From: Caryophanales bacterium UBA743
GTDB lineage: Bacteria > Bacillota_I > Bacilli_A > RFN20 > CAG-826
Length of the DNA stretch: 64,000 bases
Assembly (NCBI GenBank): GCA_002297365.1
Contig: DBKT01000012.1
Span: forward strand, 42,497 to 106,496
Reading direction: 5' to 3'
The notes under the pieces are model-generated. The model did no database searches and was not told the origin of the DNA. It was given only the letters and a program-made list of their open reading frames with translations. Shown one piece after another: positions 43,322-51,786 of the stretch. The position numbers and the translations under genes were made by a program. The first letter of the stretch is position 1; every line of letters begins with the position of its first letter.

Positions 43322-43327
43322 ATTATA
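43322..43327 (-). promoter_or_regulatory. -10 box (TATAAT) of queH, leaderless
   Basis: TATAAT immediately upstream of the queH ATG with expected start at the ATG itself. The -35 (TTTCCA region) is poor. Confidence 0.55.
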
Positions 43328-43690
43328 CTAGCGAAGAGAAAGCTCTTGGAAAGTAAATGCGCAATAACGATGATCTCCTTTGATGAAAAGCGATAAGAAG
43401 AAACAGACGTTTTCTAAGGCCTTATCTCGAGAATGATCAAGCAAAGTGTTTTCTATAAGAAAAGCGTATGTAAGGCTTTCGCGATATTCTTCAGAAGGAA
43501 GCTTGCCGTTCTCCGTAAGAACGATATCCGGTTCACTTGCCGTTAGTTTGGTTTTATCCGAAGCAATTTTTTGATGAAAATCAATGTTCTTTTCATTGGC
43601 AAAATCTTCCACTTTTTTTCGAACCATAATTGGAATGATAAGTTTGATCAGAACTAATGTTGGAGAAAGAAAAAACGGAAAGACCAACAT
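43328..43690 (-). CDS. Hypothetical small protein between queA and queH
   Basis: 120 residues with one hydrophobic N-terminal stretch (FPFFLSPTLVLIKLIIPIMV) and then a soluble, charged part (KKVEDFANEKNIDFHQKI, PDIVLTENGKLPSEEYRE). Composition and codon use are like those of neighbours. It ends just before the queH promoter. No family recognised; a gene is more likely than not, but not certain. Confidence 0.45.
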   Translation of the reverse strand: MLVFPFFLSPTLVLIKLIIPIMVRKKVEDFANEKNIDFHQKIASDKTKLTASEPDIVLTENGKLPSEEYRESLTYAFLIENTLLDHSRDKALENVCFFLSLFIKGDHRYCAFTFQELSLR

Positions 43691-43843
43691 TCCCTTTCAA
43701 AGATCAATAAAACTCTCATAAAGAACTTCACATATCTTCTAGCAAAGGTTGTGTTCGCCTCAAAAGCGGCTTAAAGGCAGATGTCTCAAAACCTTTTCCT
43801 TTTTATCATTTATGCAATCTTTTATAAGCCCTTCAAGCAAAAA

Positions 43844-44902
43844 TTATTCCATGGTTTTGGAATAGTCAAAAGGTTCGCCATATATGAACATGGCATCTCC
43901 GAATGAGAAGAAACGGTATTTATCTTTGACAGCCTCTTTGTAGCAAGAAAGAATGAAACTTCTGCCCGCAAAAGCGGATACGAGTTCCACCAATGTGGAT
44001 TTAGGAAGATGGAAGTTCGTAATGATAGCATCCACTGCTTTATATTGATATCCAGGTTCTATATAAAGCCTAGTAGCTTCTCTTGTGGCTTTGAATTGAC
44101 CATATTTGCCATAGATTGTTTCTAAAGTACGGATGGACGTTGTACCTATCGCAATGATACGTCTCCCCTCTTTTTTGGCTTGATTCAAATGAGAGGCCAC
44201 TTCTTCACTCATTTCAATGACTTCCGAGTGCATGATATGGTCTTTGGTGTCTTGAACTTTAACAGGACGGAAAGTGCCTAAGCCAATGTTGAGAGTAATG
44301 TCTTCTACTGCGACGCCTTTCTTTTTGATTTCATCGAAGAGCTCATTCGTGAAATGGAAACCGGCGGTTGGAGCTGCAGCCGATCCAGGAATTTTGGCAT
44401 AGACAGTTTGATAGTCGTCGTTATTCGCACATTGTTTTTTGATATAGGGTGGGAGAGGCATCTGGCCTAATTCATCCAGGACTTCCATGAAAATTCCTTT
44501 ATAGGAAAATTTCATATCACGGATGCCTTCATCTTTGACGCCAACGCATTCACATGTGAGTTGGCCGTTTCCGAAAACACAATGGGTTCCAACTTTTACG
44601 GAACGAGCGTTCCCGACCAAACATTCCCAAACATCATTCTCCAGTTGTTTTAAGAGAAGGACTTCTACTGCACCACCCGTCTCTTTTTTAGAGCCAAGAA
44701 GCCTAGCAGGAATAACTTTCGTATTATTTCTAACGAGCACATCGCCAGGTTTTAAATAGTCGATGATGTCATGAAAGATCTTATGCTCAAAAGTCTTATT
44801 CGCACGATTGATAACCATGAGCTTGCAAGCATCTCTTTTTTCTTTAGGCGATTGAGCGATAAGCTCTTCGGGCAAATCATAGTCAAATAAATTAATATCC
44901 AT
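43844..44902 (-). CDS. queA: S-adenosylmethionine:tRNA ribosyltransferase-isomerase
   Basis: 352 residues. Adds the ribosyl part of SAM to preQ1-modified tRNA, making epoxyqueuosine. The start INLFDYDLPEELIAQSP, then PGDVLVRNNTKVIPARLLG and SAAAPTAGFHFT are family signatures. It follows tgt with a single base between (AGAGG as ribosome-binding site), so the two are co-transcribed. Confidence 0.96.
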   Translation of the reverse strand: MDINLFDYDLPEELIAQSPKEKRDACKLMVINRANKTFEHKIFHDIIDYLKPGDVLVRNNTKVIPARLLGSKKETGGAVEVLLLKQLENDVWECLVGNARSVKVGTHCVFGNGQLTCECVGVKDEGIRDMKFSYKGIFMEVLDELGQMPLPPYIKKQCANNDDYQTVYAKIPGSAAAPTAGFHFTNELFDEIKKKGVAVEDITLNIGLGTFRPVKVQDTKDHIMHSEVIEMSEEVASHLNQAKKEGRRIIAIGTTSIRTLETIYGKYGQFKATREATRLYIEPGYQYKAVDAIITNFHLPKSTLVELVSAFAGRSFILSCYKEAVKDKYRFFSFGDAMFIYGEPFDYSKTME

Positions 44903-44903
44903 A

Positions 44904-46034
44904 TCAAAAACCTCTTATATCCCCATATTTATGAAGGATTTCCTCTTCGTATTCTTTAAAATGGTCTTCTTGGATGGCTTTTCTAGCGCCTTCGACCACT
45001 TTAATCAAGAAACGAATGTTATGGATGGAATTCAAGCGTTTGCCAAATTCCTCGTTGCACATGAATAAATGATGAAGATAGGCTTTTGTATAATGCTTGC
45101 AAGTATAGCAATCGCATTCCGGATCTAATGGGGTGAAATCTTCTTTGTATTGAGCCTTACGGATATTGATTCTTCCCTGAGAGGTCATCAAAGCTCCATG
45201 ACGGGCAATACGCGTTGGAAGCACGCAATCCATCATGTCCACGCCTCTTTCAATTCCACCAAGAATATAATCAAGCGATCCAACACCCATTAGGTATCTA
45301 GGCTTATCTTGAGGAAGAAAACGGATAGCGTCTTCAACCATTTGGAAACAAACATCTTTTGGCTCGCCAATGGAGGTTCCTCCAATGGAATAACCTGGAA
45401 AATCCAAAGCGGCCAGCTCTTTTGCACACATTTCGCGAAGATCTTGAAATTCTCCGCCTTGAACAATGCCGAAAAGAGCTTGATCTTCCCTTTTATGGGC
45501 AGCTAAGCCACGTTTTGCCCAACGAATCGTTCTTTCCGTAGAACGTTTGGCGTATTCATATGTAACAGGATAAGGGATGCATTCATCGAAAGACATAATG
45601 ATGTCCGCGCCAATGTCTTCTTCGATTTGAATGACCTTCTCTGGAGTGAACATGTCTTTATCGCCATTATAGATATTACGGAACTCAACCCCCTCTTCCG
45701 TAATCTTTCTCGTCTTTTGAAGGGAAAAGACTTGGAAACCGCCAGAATCGGTGAGCATAGGCCCATCATAATTCATAAACCGATGTACGCCCCCGGCTTT
45801 TTTAACAACATCTTCACCAGGTCTAAGATGGAGGTGATAGGTATTTGCCAATATGACGCCCGCCCCAACGGATTTGATTTCTTCAGGGGAGAGGCATTTA
45901 ACGGTAGCGTTTGTGCCAACTGGCATAAACATAGGAACTTCCACATCTCCATGGGGAGTATGAAGAATGCCGTATCGAGCGCCGGTTTCTTTGTCGATGT
46001 GTTTGATTTCTAAATGAAAAAGATCAGGATTCAT
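44904..46034 (-). CDS. tgt: tRNA-guanine transglycosylase
   Basis: 376 residues. Exchanges guanine-34 for preQ1 in GUN-anticodon tRNAs. The nucleophile region is in MLTDSGGFQVFSL (first catalytic Asp), the second Asp in VDMMDCVLPTRIARHG, and the zinc site is CDCYTCKHY...H. The gene lacks a ribosome-binding site: the -10 box TAAAAT (46044-46049) with TTGCTT 17 nt upstream puts the mRNA start about 3 nt before the ATG. Confidence 0.97.
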   Translation of the reverse strand: MNPDLFHLEIKHIDKETGARYGILHTPHGDVEVPMFMPVGTNATVKCLSPEEIKSVGAGVILANTYHLHLRPGEDVVKKAGGVHRFMNYDGPMLTDSGGFQVFSLQKTRKITEEGVEFRNIYNGDKDMFTPEKVIQIEEDIGADIIMSFDECIPYPVTYEYAKRSTERTIRWAKRGLAAHKREDQALFGIVQGGEFQDLREMCAKELAALDFPGYSIGGTSIGEPKDVCFQMVEDAIRFLPQDKPRYLMGVGSLDYILGGIERGVDMMDCVLPTRIARHGALMTSQGRINIRKAQYKEDFTPLDPECDCYTCKHYTKAYLHHLFMCNEEFGKRLNSIHNIRFLIKVVEGARKAIQEDHFKEYEEEILHKYGDIRGF

Positions 46035-46043
46035 AATAAAGAG

Positions 46044-46072
46044 ATTTTATCTCTAAAAGAGATATTAAGCAA
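46044..46072 (-). promoter_or_regulatory. Promoter of tgt-queA, leaderless
   Basis: TTGCTT (46067-46072), 17 nt, TAAAAT (46044-46049) on the minus strand, with the ATG of tgt 10 nt further on. A TATCTCT/AGAGATA repeat lies within the spacer. Confidence 0.6.
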
Positions 46073-46076
46073 AAAG

Positions 46077-46664
46077 CTAGAAACGCACGTTTTGGTGACG
46101 CGTGGGTTTAAAAACTTTGTCAAATATTTTCAGCCTTCGAATAATCATCCAAAGAAGGTATCCAATAAGCATAACGCCAAATTCACCTAAGGCCACCCAT
46201 CCTCCCTGAACGGCGAAATCGATACACGTCCCCGTCGGATTCATGAAAATCCAGGTCAACTCAGCCCCAACAGCAAGACCATTGATAACGACAGGATAGA
46301 TAATTGCCATCCATAGCCATTGGGATGCGTAACTCATTAAAAGACAGGAAACCAAAGTGGCCAAAGTTCCAAAGAGCATATCCCAAGGCGAAAAAGAATA
46401 GGCGTTTGAAAGGAAGCACCCTAAAGACATTCCGATCGCGAAATCAGGGCGCCAGAAACACAATAAGCCTAAGGCTTCTGCCAATCTCATTTGGAACATA
46501 CCGAAAGAAATGGGCTGGGTGAAGCTCGTTAAAACGAAATAAATTGCCGCGACAATCGCATTCTGTGTGATATAAACAATCAACAAATGGGTATCCAGAT
46601 GTTTTTTGTTTGGTTTCGAATCTGTATCGTTCGAAAAAGATTTGTTTTGATCATTTTTGGCCAT
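46077..46664 (-). CDS. queT: QueT-family queuosine precursor transporter (ECF substrate-binding component)
   Basis: 195 residues from the ATG at 46664, which has AAGGAGG at 7 nt. After a polar N-terminus, six membrane segments follow, with QNAIVAAIYFVLTSFTQPIS and FGMFQMRLAEALGLL, signatures of the QueT family. It is a substrate-binding component that needs an ECF energising module encoded elsewhere. The likely substrate is preQ1 (or preQ0 or queuine). A preQ1-I-type riboswitch overlaps its ribosome-binding site. Confidence 0.9.
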   Translation of the reverse strand: MAKNDQNKSFSNDTDSKPNKKHLDTHLLIVYITQNAIVAAIYFVLTSFTQPISFGMFQMRLAEALGLLCFWRPDFAIGMSLGCFLSNAYSFSPWDMLFGTLATLVSCLLMSYASQWLWMAIIYPVVINGLAVGAELTWIFMNPTGTCIDFAVQGGWVALGEFGVMLIGYLLWMIIRRLKIFDKVFKPTRHQNVRF

Positions 46665-46670
46665 GATCGA

Positions 46671-46713
46671 GACCTCCTTGTTTTTTAGGCGTGGTTCAGA
46701 GGATAGAACACGC
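46671..46713 (-). ncRNA. PreQ1-I riboswitch controlling queT translation
   Basis: Minus-strand order: P1 5' strand GCGTG, loop beginning TTCTA, P1 3' strand CACGC, then the A-rich tail CTAAAAAACAAGGAGG. The tail closely matches the Bacillus preQ1-I element (ATAAAAAACTAA), and TTCTA is its conserved loop start. The loop's TCCTC can pair with GAGGA of the ribosome-binding site to form the pseudoknot. Ligand binding should hide the ribosome-binding site and lower queT expression. Confidence 0.82.
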
Positions 46714-46751
46714 AAATGAGAGTATAGTACAAAAAACGCTTCCCCTCTACA

Positions 46752-47975
46752 CTATTTTAGAATCTTAGCAAGTCCGCCTTTAGCCGTTTCTTTATAGGCT
46801 TCTTCTAAAGCGTCTCCCGTTAGTTTCATCGCCGAAACAACGTTGTCGAAAGAGACTTCGTTTTTTCTTATTGGGGCAACATATTTCGCATAAAGATAAG
46901 AATCATAGGAGCGAAGCACCCCCATGCCATTTCTTTCGATGCAAGGGATAATGACGTAACCGTCTACGGGATCACAAGAAAGGCCAAGGAAATGCTCCAT
47001 GGCACACTCGGCTGCGTATTCTTGAGCAAAAAGCGAAAGTCCTTTGATATAGCAAAGGGCGGCAGCCGCCATGGAAGAGGCGGTGCCGATTTCCGCTTGG
47101 CACCCTCCAATAGCACCGGCAATCGACGCATTCTGCTTTACGATATTTCCGATGATTCCAGCGACAAAAAGGGAGTCTAATAAGGTTTCTTTGGAGACTC
47201 CCTCATCTTTGTATTCATAATATAGAATCGCTGGCAAAACACCGCTTGATCCGCAAGTAGGAGCCGTCACCACTTCTTCTCCCGAAGCACTTGATTCTCC
47301 GACAGCATACGCATAAGAAGTCAGCAGCATTTCTCTTCTAGCTTCATTTTCCGGAATTTGAATGGCTTTCTCATATATTTTTCCAGCCGAGCGTTTCCAG
47401 CTAAGACGCGGGTTCTCATTTGCAGGTATATAGGTATAGGTACGCAATCCTTTTTCGATAGAAAAAAACATATGCTCTAAGGTCTTTTTTAAATAAGGAA
47501 TAATTTCTTTCGTCTCATAAAGCAAAGCGAATTCTTTCAAAGAAGACAATTTTCTCTCTTTCATAAAAGCTTTGATCTCTTCGAAATTTCGGAAAGGATA
47601 AATATCTTTTTCAATGACTCTAAGATCATCATCCGAGGTAATTTCCCCACCACCTAAAGATGCATAATGCTTTGAAAGCAGCACTCCCCCATCCTTATCT
47701 AAAGCACTAAAGCCCATGCTCAAAGGGTGAGCCACAGGAGTTTTAGTATCTAATCGGATGATGGTTTTAAATGGTTTTAAAGCGTCTTTTATGGCTAAAT
47801 CCGTATGATGCCCAAAAGCGGTGAATGCTAAAGACCCAAACAAAGTGACGACGATTTCTGTTGCTGGCAAATCAGCAAGAAGCTCCTTAAAAGAGGAAGC
47901 GGCATTGGAGGGGGCAATCGTGTGGGAGCTAGAAGGGCCGGGCCCATAACGATAGAGTTTGGATAAAGATTTCAT
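46752..47975 (-). CDS. sdaA: L-serine dehydratase, iron-sulfur-dependent, single-chain
   Basis: 407 residues. Deaminates serine to pyruvate and ammonia. The N-terminal beta domain begins with GPGPSSSHTIAPS. The alpha domain shows TAPTCGSSGVLPAILYY, QNASIAGAIGGCQAEIG and LSCDPVDGYVIIPCIERNG; cysteines from these three blocks bind the 4Fe-4S cluster. Both domains are fused, as in the E. coli type, whereas Bacillus has two chains. There is no ribosome-binding site, but a TAAAAT box (47982-47987) lies 7 nt from the ATG. Confidence 0.95.
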   Translation of the reverse strand: MKSLSKLYRYGPGPSSSHTIAPSNAASSFKELLADLPATEIVVTLFGSLAFTAFGHHTDLAIKDALKPFKTIIRLDTKTPVAHPLSMGFSALDKDGGVLLSKHYASLGGGEITSDDDLRVIEKDIYPFRNFEEIKAFMKERKLSSLKEFALLYETKEIIPYLKKTLEHMFFSIEKGLRTYTYIPANENPRLSWKRSAGKIYEKAIQIPENEARREMLLTSYAYAVGESSASGEEVVTAPTCGSSGVLPAILYYEYKDEGVSKETLLDSLFVAGIIGNIVKQNASIAGAIGGCQAEIGTASSMAAAALCYIKGLSLFAQEYAAECAMEHFLGLSCDPVDGYVIIPCIERNGMGVLRSYDSYLYAKYVAPIRKNEVSFDNVVSAMKLTGDALEEAYKETAKGGLAKILK

Positions 47976-48067
47976 GTGCCTATTTTAAGACATTCCGCCT
48001 TCTTTTAGCGACAAGGAGATACGTATATCGTTTTCATTTACAATCAAAAGGAATAGACTATCGAGGT

Positions 48068-48562
48068 ATGCGAACCTTGATTCTCTTGTCGGCAATACCT
48101 GGAAGTGGCAAATCCACTTGGGCGAGAAGGTATAAAAAAGAGCATCGTAACACCTATATCGTAGCCAGCGATGAAATCCGAAAAGAGCTTTTCGGATCGG
48201 AAGATTGTTTTAAAAACGAAAATTTGGTTTGGGAAACCTTTCGCAAACGACTGAATGAACATGTTGAGGATATGAGCGATTTAACCGTCATTGCCGATGC
48301 GACTCATTTAAGCAATCGTCTTAGAAAAATGTATTACGAGCTGACTCCAAAATTTGATAAACACATTCTGGTTCTCTTTGATATCCCCTTTGAAGTTTCT
48401 TTGTATCAAAACTCAATGCGCAAAAGAAAAGTCCCATTAGAAGCGATGAAACGTTTGAAAAACGAATACGAGCGCCCTTCAAAGGAAATAGAAGAGCTTT
48501 ATGACGAAATCATCTATGTGAGTGATTTCATTTCCGCCGAAGCAAAGAAACTAGGCAAATAA
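48068..48562 (+). CDS. P-loop kinase-like protein (polynucleotide kinase/zeta-toxin fold)
   Basis: 164 residues. Walker A SAIPGSGKSTWAR at the N-terminus, then ASDEIRKELFG (strand with acidic acceptor-side residue) and VIADATHLSNRLRKMY (Walker B-like DAT). The arrangement is that of small AAA/P-loop kinases related to T4 polynucleotide kinase. A nucleic-acid or small-molecule 5'/3'-phosphotransfer role is possible; substrate unknown. It stands alone and divergent to sdaA. A TAGACT box lies 8 nt upstream of the ATG. Confidence 0.8.
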   Translation: MRTLILLSAIPGSGKSTWARRYKKEHRNTYIVASDEIRKELFGSEDCFKNENLVWETFRKRLNEHVEDMSDLTVIADATHLSNRLRKMYYELTPKFDKHILVLFDIPFEVSLYQNSMRKRKVPLEAMKRLKNEYERPSKEIEELYDEIIYVSDFISAEAKKLGK

Positions 48563-48607
48563 AAAGGCCTGCCGCTAAGCAAGCCGAACATATCAGCAAG
48601 AATTTGA

Positions 48608-49579
48608 TTAATAATCAAACTTTTTTGCTTTGATGGAATCGTTATTGGCAAAATAGACAACAACAACGGCACCAATCAAGAGAAGAGAGCCAAGCACGAT
48701 GCCCATGATGCCAAAGCCTAAATCAAAATCGCTTAATTCTTTGCTATATAAGTGAACAGCCAATAAAACGGAAGAAGACCCTGGAGCATATTGATAAACA
48801 ATATCAAAAATACCATACGTAATTAACCCAGCACCGGTAACGGCAATGGCACCAGCGGAAAAGAAAGAAGAAATCTTTAAACCTTTATCTGTCTTATTTT
48901 TGCCAAGAATAAGCCAACCAAAGAAAGCAAGAACAGCAGTTACAAAACTCGCGATGATAATGATATAGAGTAAATTAAAAATCTGCGATTTTTGGTTTGC
49001 CCAAGTAACAGCGCCAATTAAAGCAAGCGTTGCTTCAACACCCATAAAGAACGTAACTAAAGAAGCAGAGCCAATAAAATCGCGAAGCAATGGGGTTTGA
49101 TCGCGTTGATCAAAAATTTTAACCATCGGAATGTTAGTCGCAATCAAGAGAACTATGGCGATCAACAAGGCCATGACGATAACGAAGACAAGGTTGCCAT
49201 TCGCAGTCAAATCCCATAAAAGAGCCGCTTGAAGAAAGAAGAAAATGGCGGCAATCCAGCCTTCGCAAATCAAAGCGCTGAAGGAACGAACGGCTGGCTC
49301 GTCGTTATGGATGTCCTTCAAAGATTTCATGGCTTGAATAAAGCCGAAAAGAGAAATCACCATGAAAGCAAGGCCGATAACGGCAAGTTCAAACCAAAGG
49401 AAGAAAGCGCCATTGGTATTGAAAGCAAGGCCAGAAACAGCATAAAAGTAATCAGCATTGGCACCTAAATATTGTGGAACAACAAAAAAGCCAAACCAAA
49501 TACCCATAAAGCCAAACGCCAAGAAAATGATGGCATGGGCCAAGAGAGACAATGTTCTCGATGTAGACGTATATTTCAT
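48608..49579 (-). CDS. Polytopic membrane protein of unknown function
   Basis: 323 residues from the ATG at 49579 (GAGGTG just upstream; the longer frame from 49603 is less likely). About eight to nine hydrophobic segments with no recognised transport or enzyme motif. Two long soluble loops contain QAMKSLKDIHNDEPAVRSFS and NIPMVKIFDQRDQTPLLRDF. The codons are typical of neighbours, so the gene is real; the role is unknown. Confidence 0.75.
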   Translation of the reverse strand: MKYTSTSRTLSLLAHAIIFLAFGFMGIWFGFFVVPQYLGANADYFYAVSGLAFNTNGAFFLWFELAVIGLAFMVISLFGFIQAMKSLKDIHNDEPAVRSFSALICEGWIAAIFFFLQAALLWDLTANGNLVFVIVMALLIAIVLLIATNIPMVKIFDQRDQTPLLRDFIGSASLVTFFMGVEATLALIGAVTWANQKSQIFNLLYIIIIASFVTAVLAFFGWLILGKNKTDKGLKISSFFSAGAIAVTGAGLITYGIFDIVYQYAPGSSSVLLAVHLYSKELSDFDLGFGIMGIVLGSLLLIGAVVVVYFANNDSIKAKKFDY

Positions 49580-49684
49580 AATGCACCTCACACTCGTAAA
49601 CAAGCTTTGAATGAACGCTCGAATACAACATATAAATTTAAGTCTATCTAGGATAGATAGTCAACGAAGATTTCAGTTTTGCCC

Positions 49685-50830
49685 TTAAAGATGTTTGCTA
49701 ATCAGCAAAGCGCTTATAAAAGCCCAAGAAAGGTTATAGCCGCCGCAATTGCCGTCAATATCGAGAACCTCGCCAGCAAAATAGACGCCTTTTTCTTTTT
49801 TCGATTCCATAAAAGGGCTAACCTCATTGACATTGATTCCACCGATGCTCACTTGAGAATCTCCAAAATCATAGGAAGAGGAAACGCTGAAAACCATATG
49901 TTTTAGGTTTGCCGCCAATGAAGAGACATCTTTGTTTTTGGAAAGAGAAAGAAGGTAGATTTCTAATGGGGCTGGCAGAATCGAAGAAAGAGGATCTTCC
50001 GGGTTGTTTCTTTTCGCTCTGCTTAGAATGTCGCACAGTTCATAAAGGCTATATTCCGGAAATAGGTCTAATGAAATTTTAGGGTTTTTCACATAGGGGG
50101 AACGGTAAATGGCGCTTTCCGCATTAAAAACAACAATTCCGGAAAGTCCGTCTTTTTTGAAAAGGACCTCCCCTTCCTCCAAAAGGGCTTGTTTGCTGTC
50201 GTTGCTCGCTTTCAATAAAGCATGATGTCTAATTCCTTGTAAGACTTTGACATTCTCTTTAACTCTGAGAGGGCAAAGTCCTGGCCTTAAAGGGCGGATG
50301 TCGTAGCCATGCTTTTCCAATGTTCTAAAGAAGGAGCCGTCAGAGCCTAAGTTCGGTGAGGATTTTCCGCCGCAGGCAATCACGATTCTATCGAAAAACC
50401 CATAGGAATCTATTTCGTACCCACTGCCGCTTCTTTTGTAATCATGAATCTCGCAAGGGTTATGAAAAAGAACGCCAATGGAATGAGCAAGGGTGAGAAG
50501 ATAACGAACGAAGCTGCCAGCATGGTAGGAAAGAGGATAGACATAGTCGCCCTCTTCTAAAAGAGCCACGCCCATTTCATTCCATTCTTTTTTCAAAACC
50601 GGATAGGAAAATTCCTTAAGGATGGGTATCATGAAGTTGGGGTTATTAAATTTATTGGGGAGAAGCTTTTTGTTTAGAAGATTGCAATGCCCATTACCAG
50701 TGGCAAAGAGTTTTTTAGCAAGCTTTTCTTCTTTATCAAAAACATGAATTTCATAGGATGGGTTCGCTCTTTTTAAGAGAATGGCTGTGTATAAGCCTGC
50801 CGCGCCAGAACCAAAGATTGCCACTTTCAT
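49685..50830 (-). CDS. BaiN/HI0933-family FAD-dependent oxidoreductase
   Basis: 381 residues. FAD-binding GSGAAGLYTAILLKR at the start, then the family mark KKLFATGNGHCNLLNK and the C-terminal GEVLDIDGNCGGYNLSWAF. Proteins of this family (YhiN, HI0933, BaiN-type) are flavoproteins with poorly known substrates; one is implicated in bile acid reduction. Here no bile acid genes are close, so no specific role is claimed. Confidence 0.88.
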   Translation of the reverse strand: MKVAIFGSGAAGLYTAILLKRANPSYEIHVFDKEEKLAKKLFATGNGHCNLLNKKLLPNKFNNPNFMIPILKEFSYPVLKKEWNEMGVALLEEGDYVYPLSYHAGSFVRYLLTLAHSIGVLFHNPCEIHDYKRSGSGYEIDSYGFFDRIVIACGGKSSPNLGSDGSFFRTLEKHGYDIRPLRPGLCPLRVKENVKVLQGIRHHALLKASNDSKQALLEEGEVLFKKDGLSGIVVFNAESAIYRSPYVKNPKISLDLFPEYSLYELCDILSRAKRNNPEDPLSSILPAPLEIYLLSLSKNKDVSSLAANLKHMVFSVSSSYDFGDSQVSIGGINVNEVSPFMESKKEKGVYFAGEVLDIDGNCGGYNLSWAFISALLISKHL

Positions 50831-50875
50831 GCCACTATTTTAGCCGAATTCATGATTTTGAAAAGAAAACAGAGG

Positions 50876-51751
50876 TCATCCCCCTCTGTTTCTTCCGTGT
50901 TTTTTTTCGTAGTTTTCGATCTCTTCGCGAATAATCTTCTTCGCATCGATGGCAGCAACTTTCTTTTGCCCTTTGCCAAAGGTGTTTTCAATCTCTTCAT
51001 GAAGAATCTCATGGAAGGATTCCTTTGTGGTCAGGTTGTTTTTTGCTGTGGGGGCTTCTTGTTCTGTCGTCTTTTTCTTTTGCTCCATCGGAGTCAAGGT
51101 AACAACCATGTCCCTAGAAGTATCGGGATTCGCAAAGGCGTTTTCTTCTTTTTTAGGAGCTTTGAAAATAATGTGTTTCCTTGTGAGATAGTTATAAACC
51201 AAAGTAATGCAGGTTTTGATGACAAAGATGACGACAAACGCCCAGAAGGCAAGGCCCGCTTCGTTCCAAAGGTCGCCTAAAGAAACTTTGACGAAGTTTA
51301 TGGAGAGTTTCAATTCAGGCCAGAAAGAATTGCATAAAAGGACCCCTGCTTCCTGGATGCCTAAGCCAAGCAGCCATCCTAAAGCCGCCAAACCAACGTA
51401 TGTCCAAAAAGCCTTTTGGGTTTTGGTATTCACCTTTTTGTCAACGTTTTGATAAACCCAGAGGCGCGAAAGGAAGAAATTCACAAAGCAAGAGGCAAGG
51501 AAAGAAATCGTCGTCGAAATACCCCATGCTAGGTATCCTCCATACCCGTTTTCACCTCCTAAAGAGGCAAGCCCATTAAATACGAACTTCATTAAAATGA
51601 AGAAAAGACCCGCATCAATTAACGTGCAAATCCCTCCTGTCACCAGAAAACGCAGAATCTCGAACAAACGGGATTTTTTTCTTTCTTCTCTTTTACGGAT
51701 TTTCGTGATATCAATTGTTTCTAATTTTTCAGCATCTTTTTTCTTTTTCAT
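50876..51751 (-). CDS. GtrA-family membrane protein with charged C-terminal region
   Basis: 291 residues. After a basic N-terminus, four membrane helices (about residues 30-190) with FLVTGGICTLIDAGLFF and SCFVNFFLSRLWVY match the GtrA/DPMS family, thought to move lipid-linked sugars across the membrane. An insertion of about 40 residues lies between helices 3 and 4. About 95 residues of charged, helical C-terminus (KKIIREEIENYEKKHG) are not part of the family. The gene precedes the BaiN-type gene by 45 nt. Confidence 0.85.
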   Translation of the reverse strand: MKKKKDAEKLETIDITKIRKREERKKSRLFEILRFLVTGGICTLIDAGLFFILMKFVFNGLASLGGENGYGGYLAWGISTTISFLASCFVNFFLSRLWVYQNVDKKVNTKTQKAFWTYVGLAALGWLLGLGIQEAGVLLCNSFWPELKLSINFVKVSLGDLWNEAGLAFWAFVVIFVIKTCITLVYNYLTRKHIIFKAPKKEENAFANPDTSRDMVVTLTPMEQKKKTTEQEAPTAKNNLTTKESFHEILHEEIENTFGKGQKKVAAIDAKKIIREEIENYEKKHGRNRGG

Positions 51752-51786
51752 AGAACAATATTACCTTTTTCTAAAAAATTTGGATA

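Noticed and set aside
50827..51012. Short minus-strand ORF within the GtrA gene
   Set aside because: Lies in another frame over the basic C-terminal part of the GtrA-family protein; the real gene's frame has family motifs.
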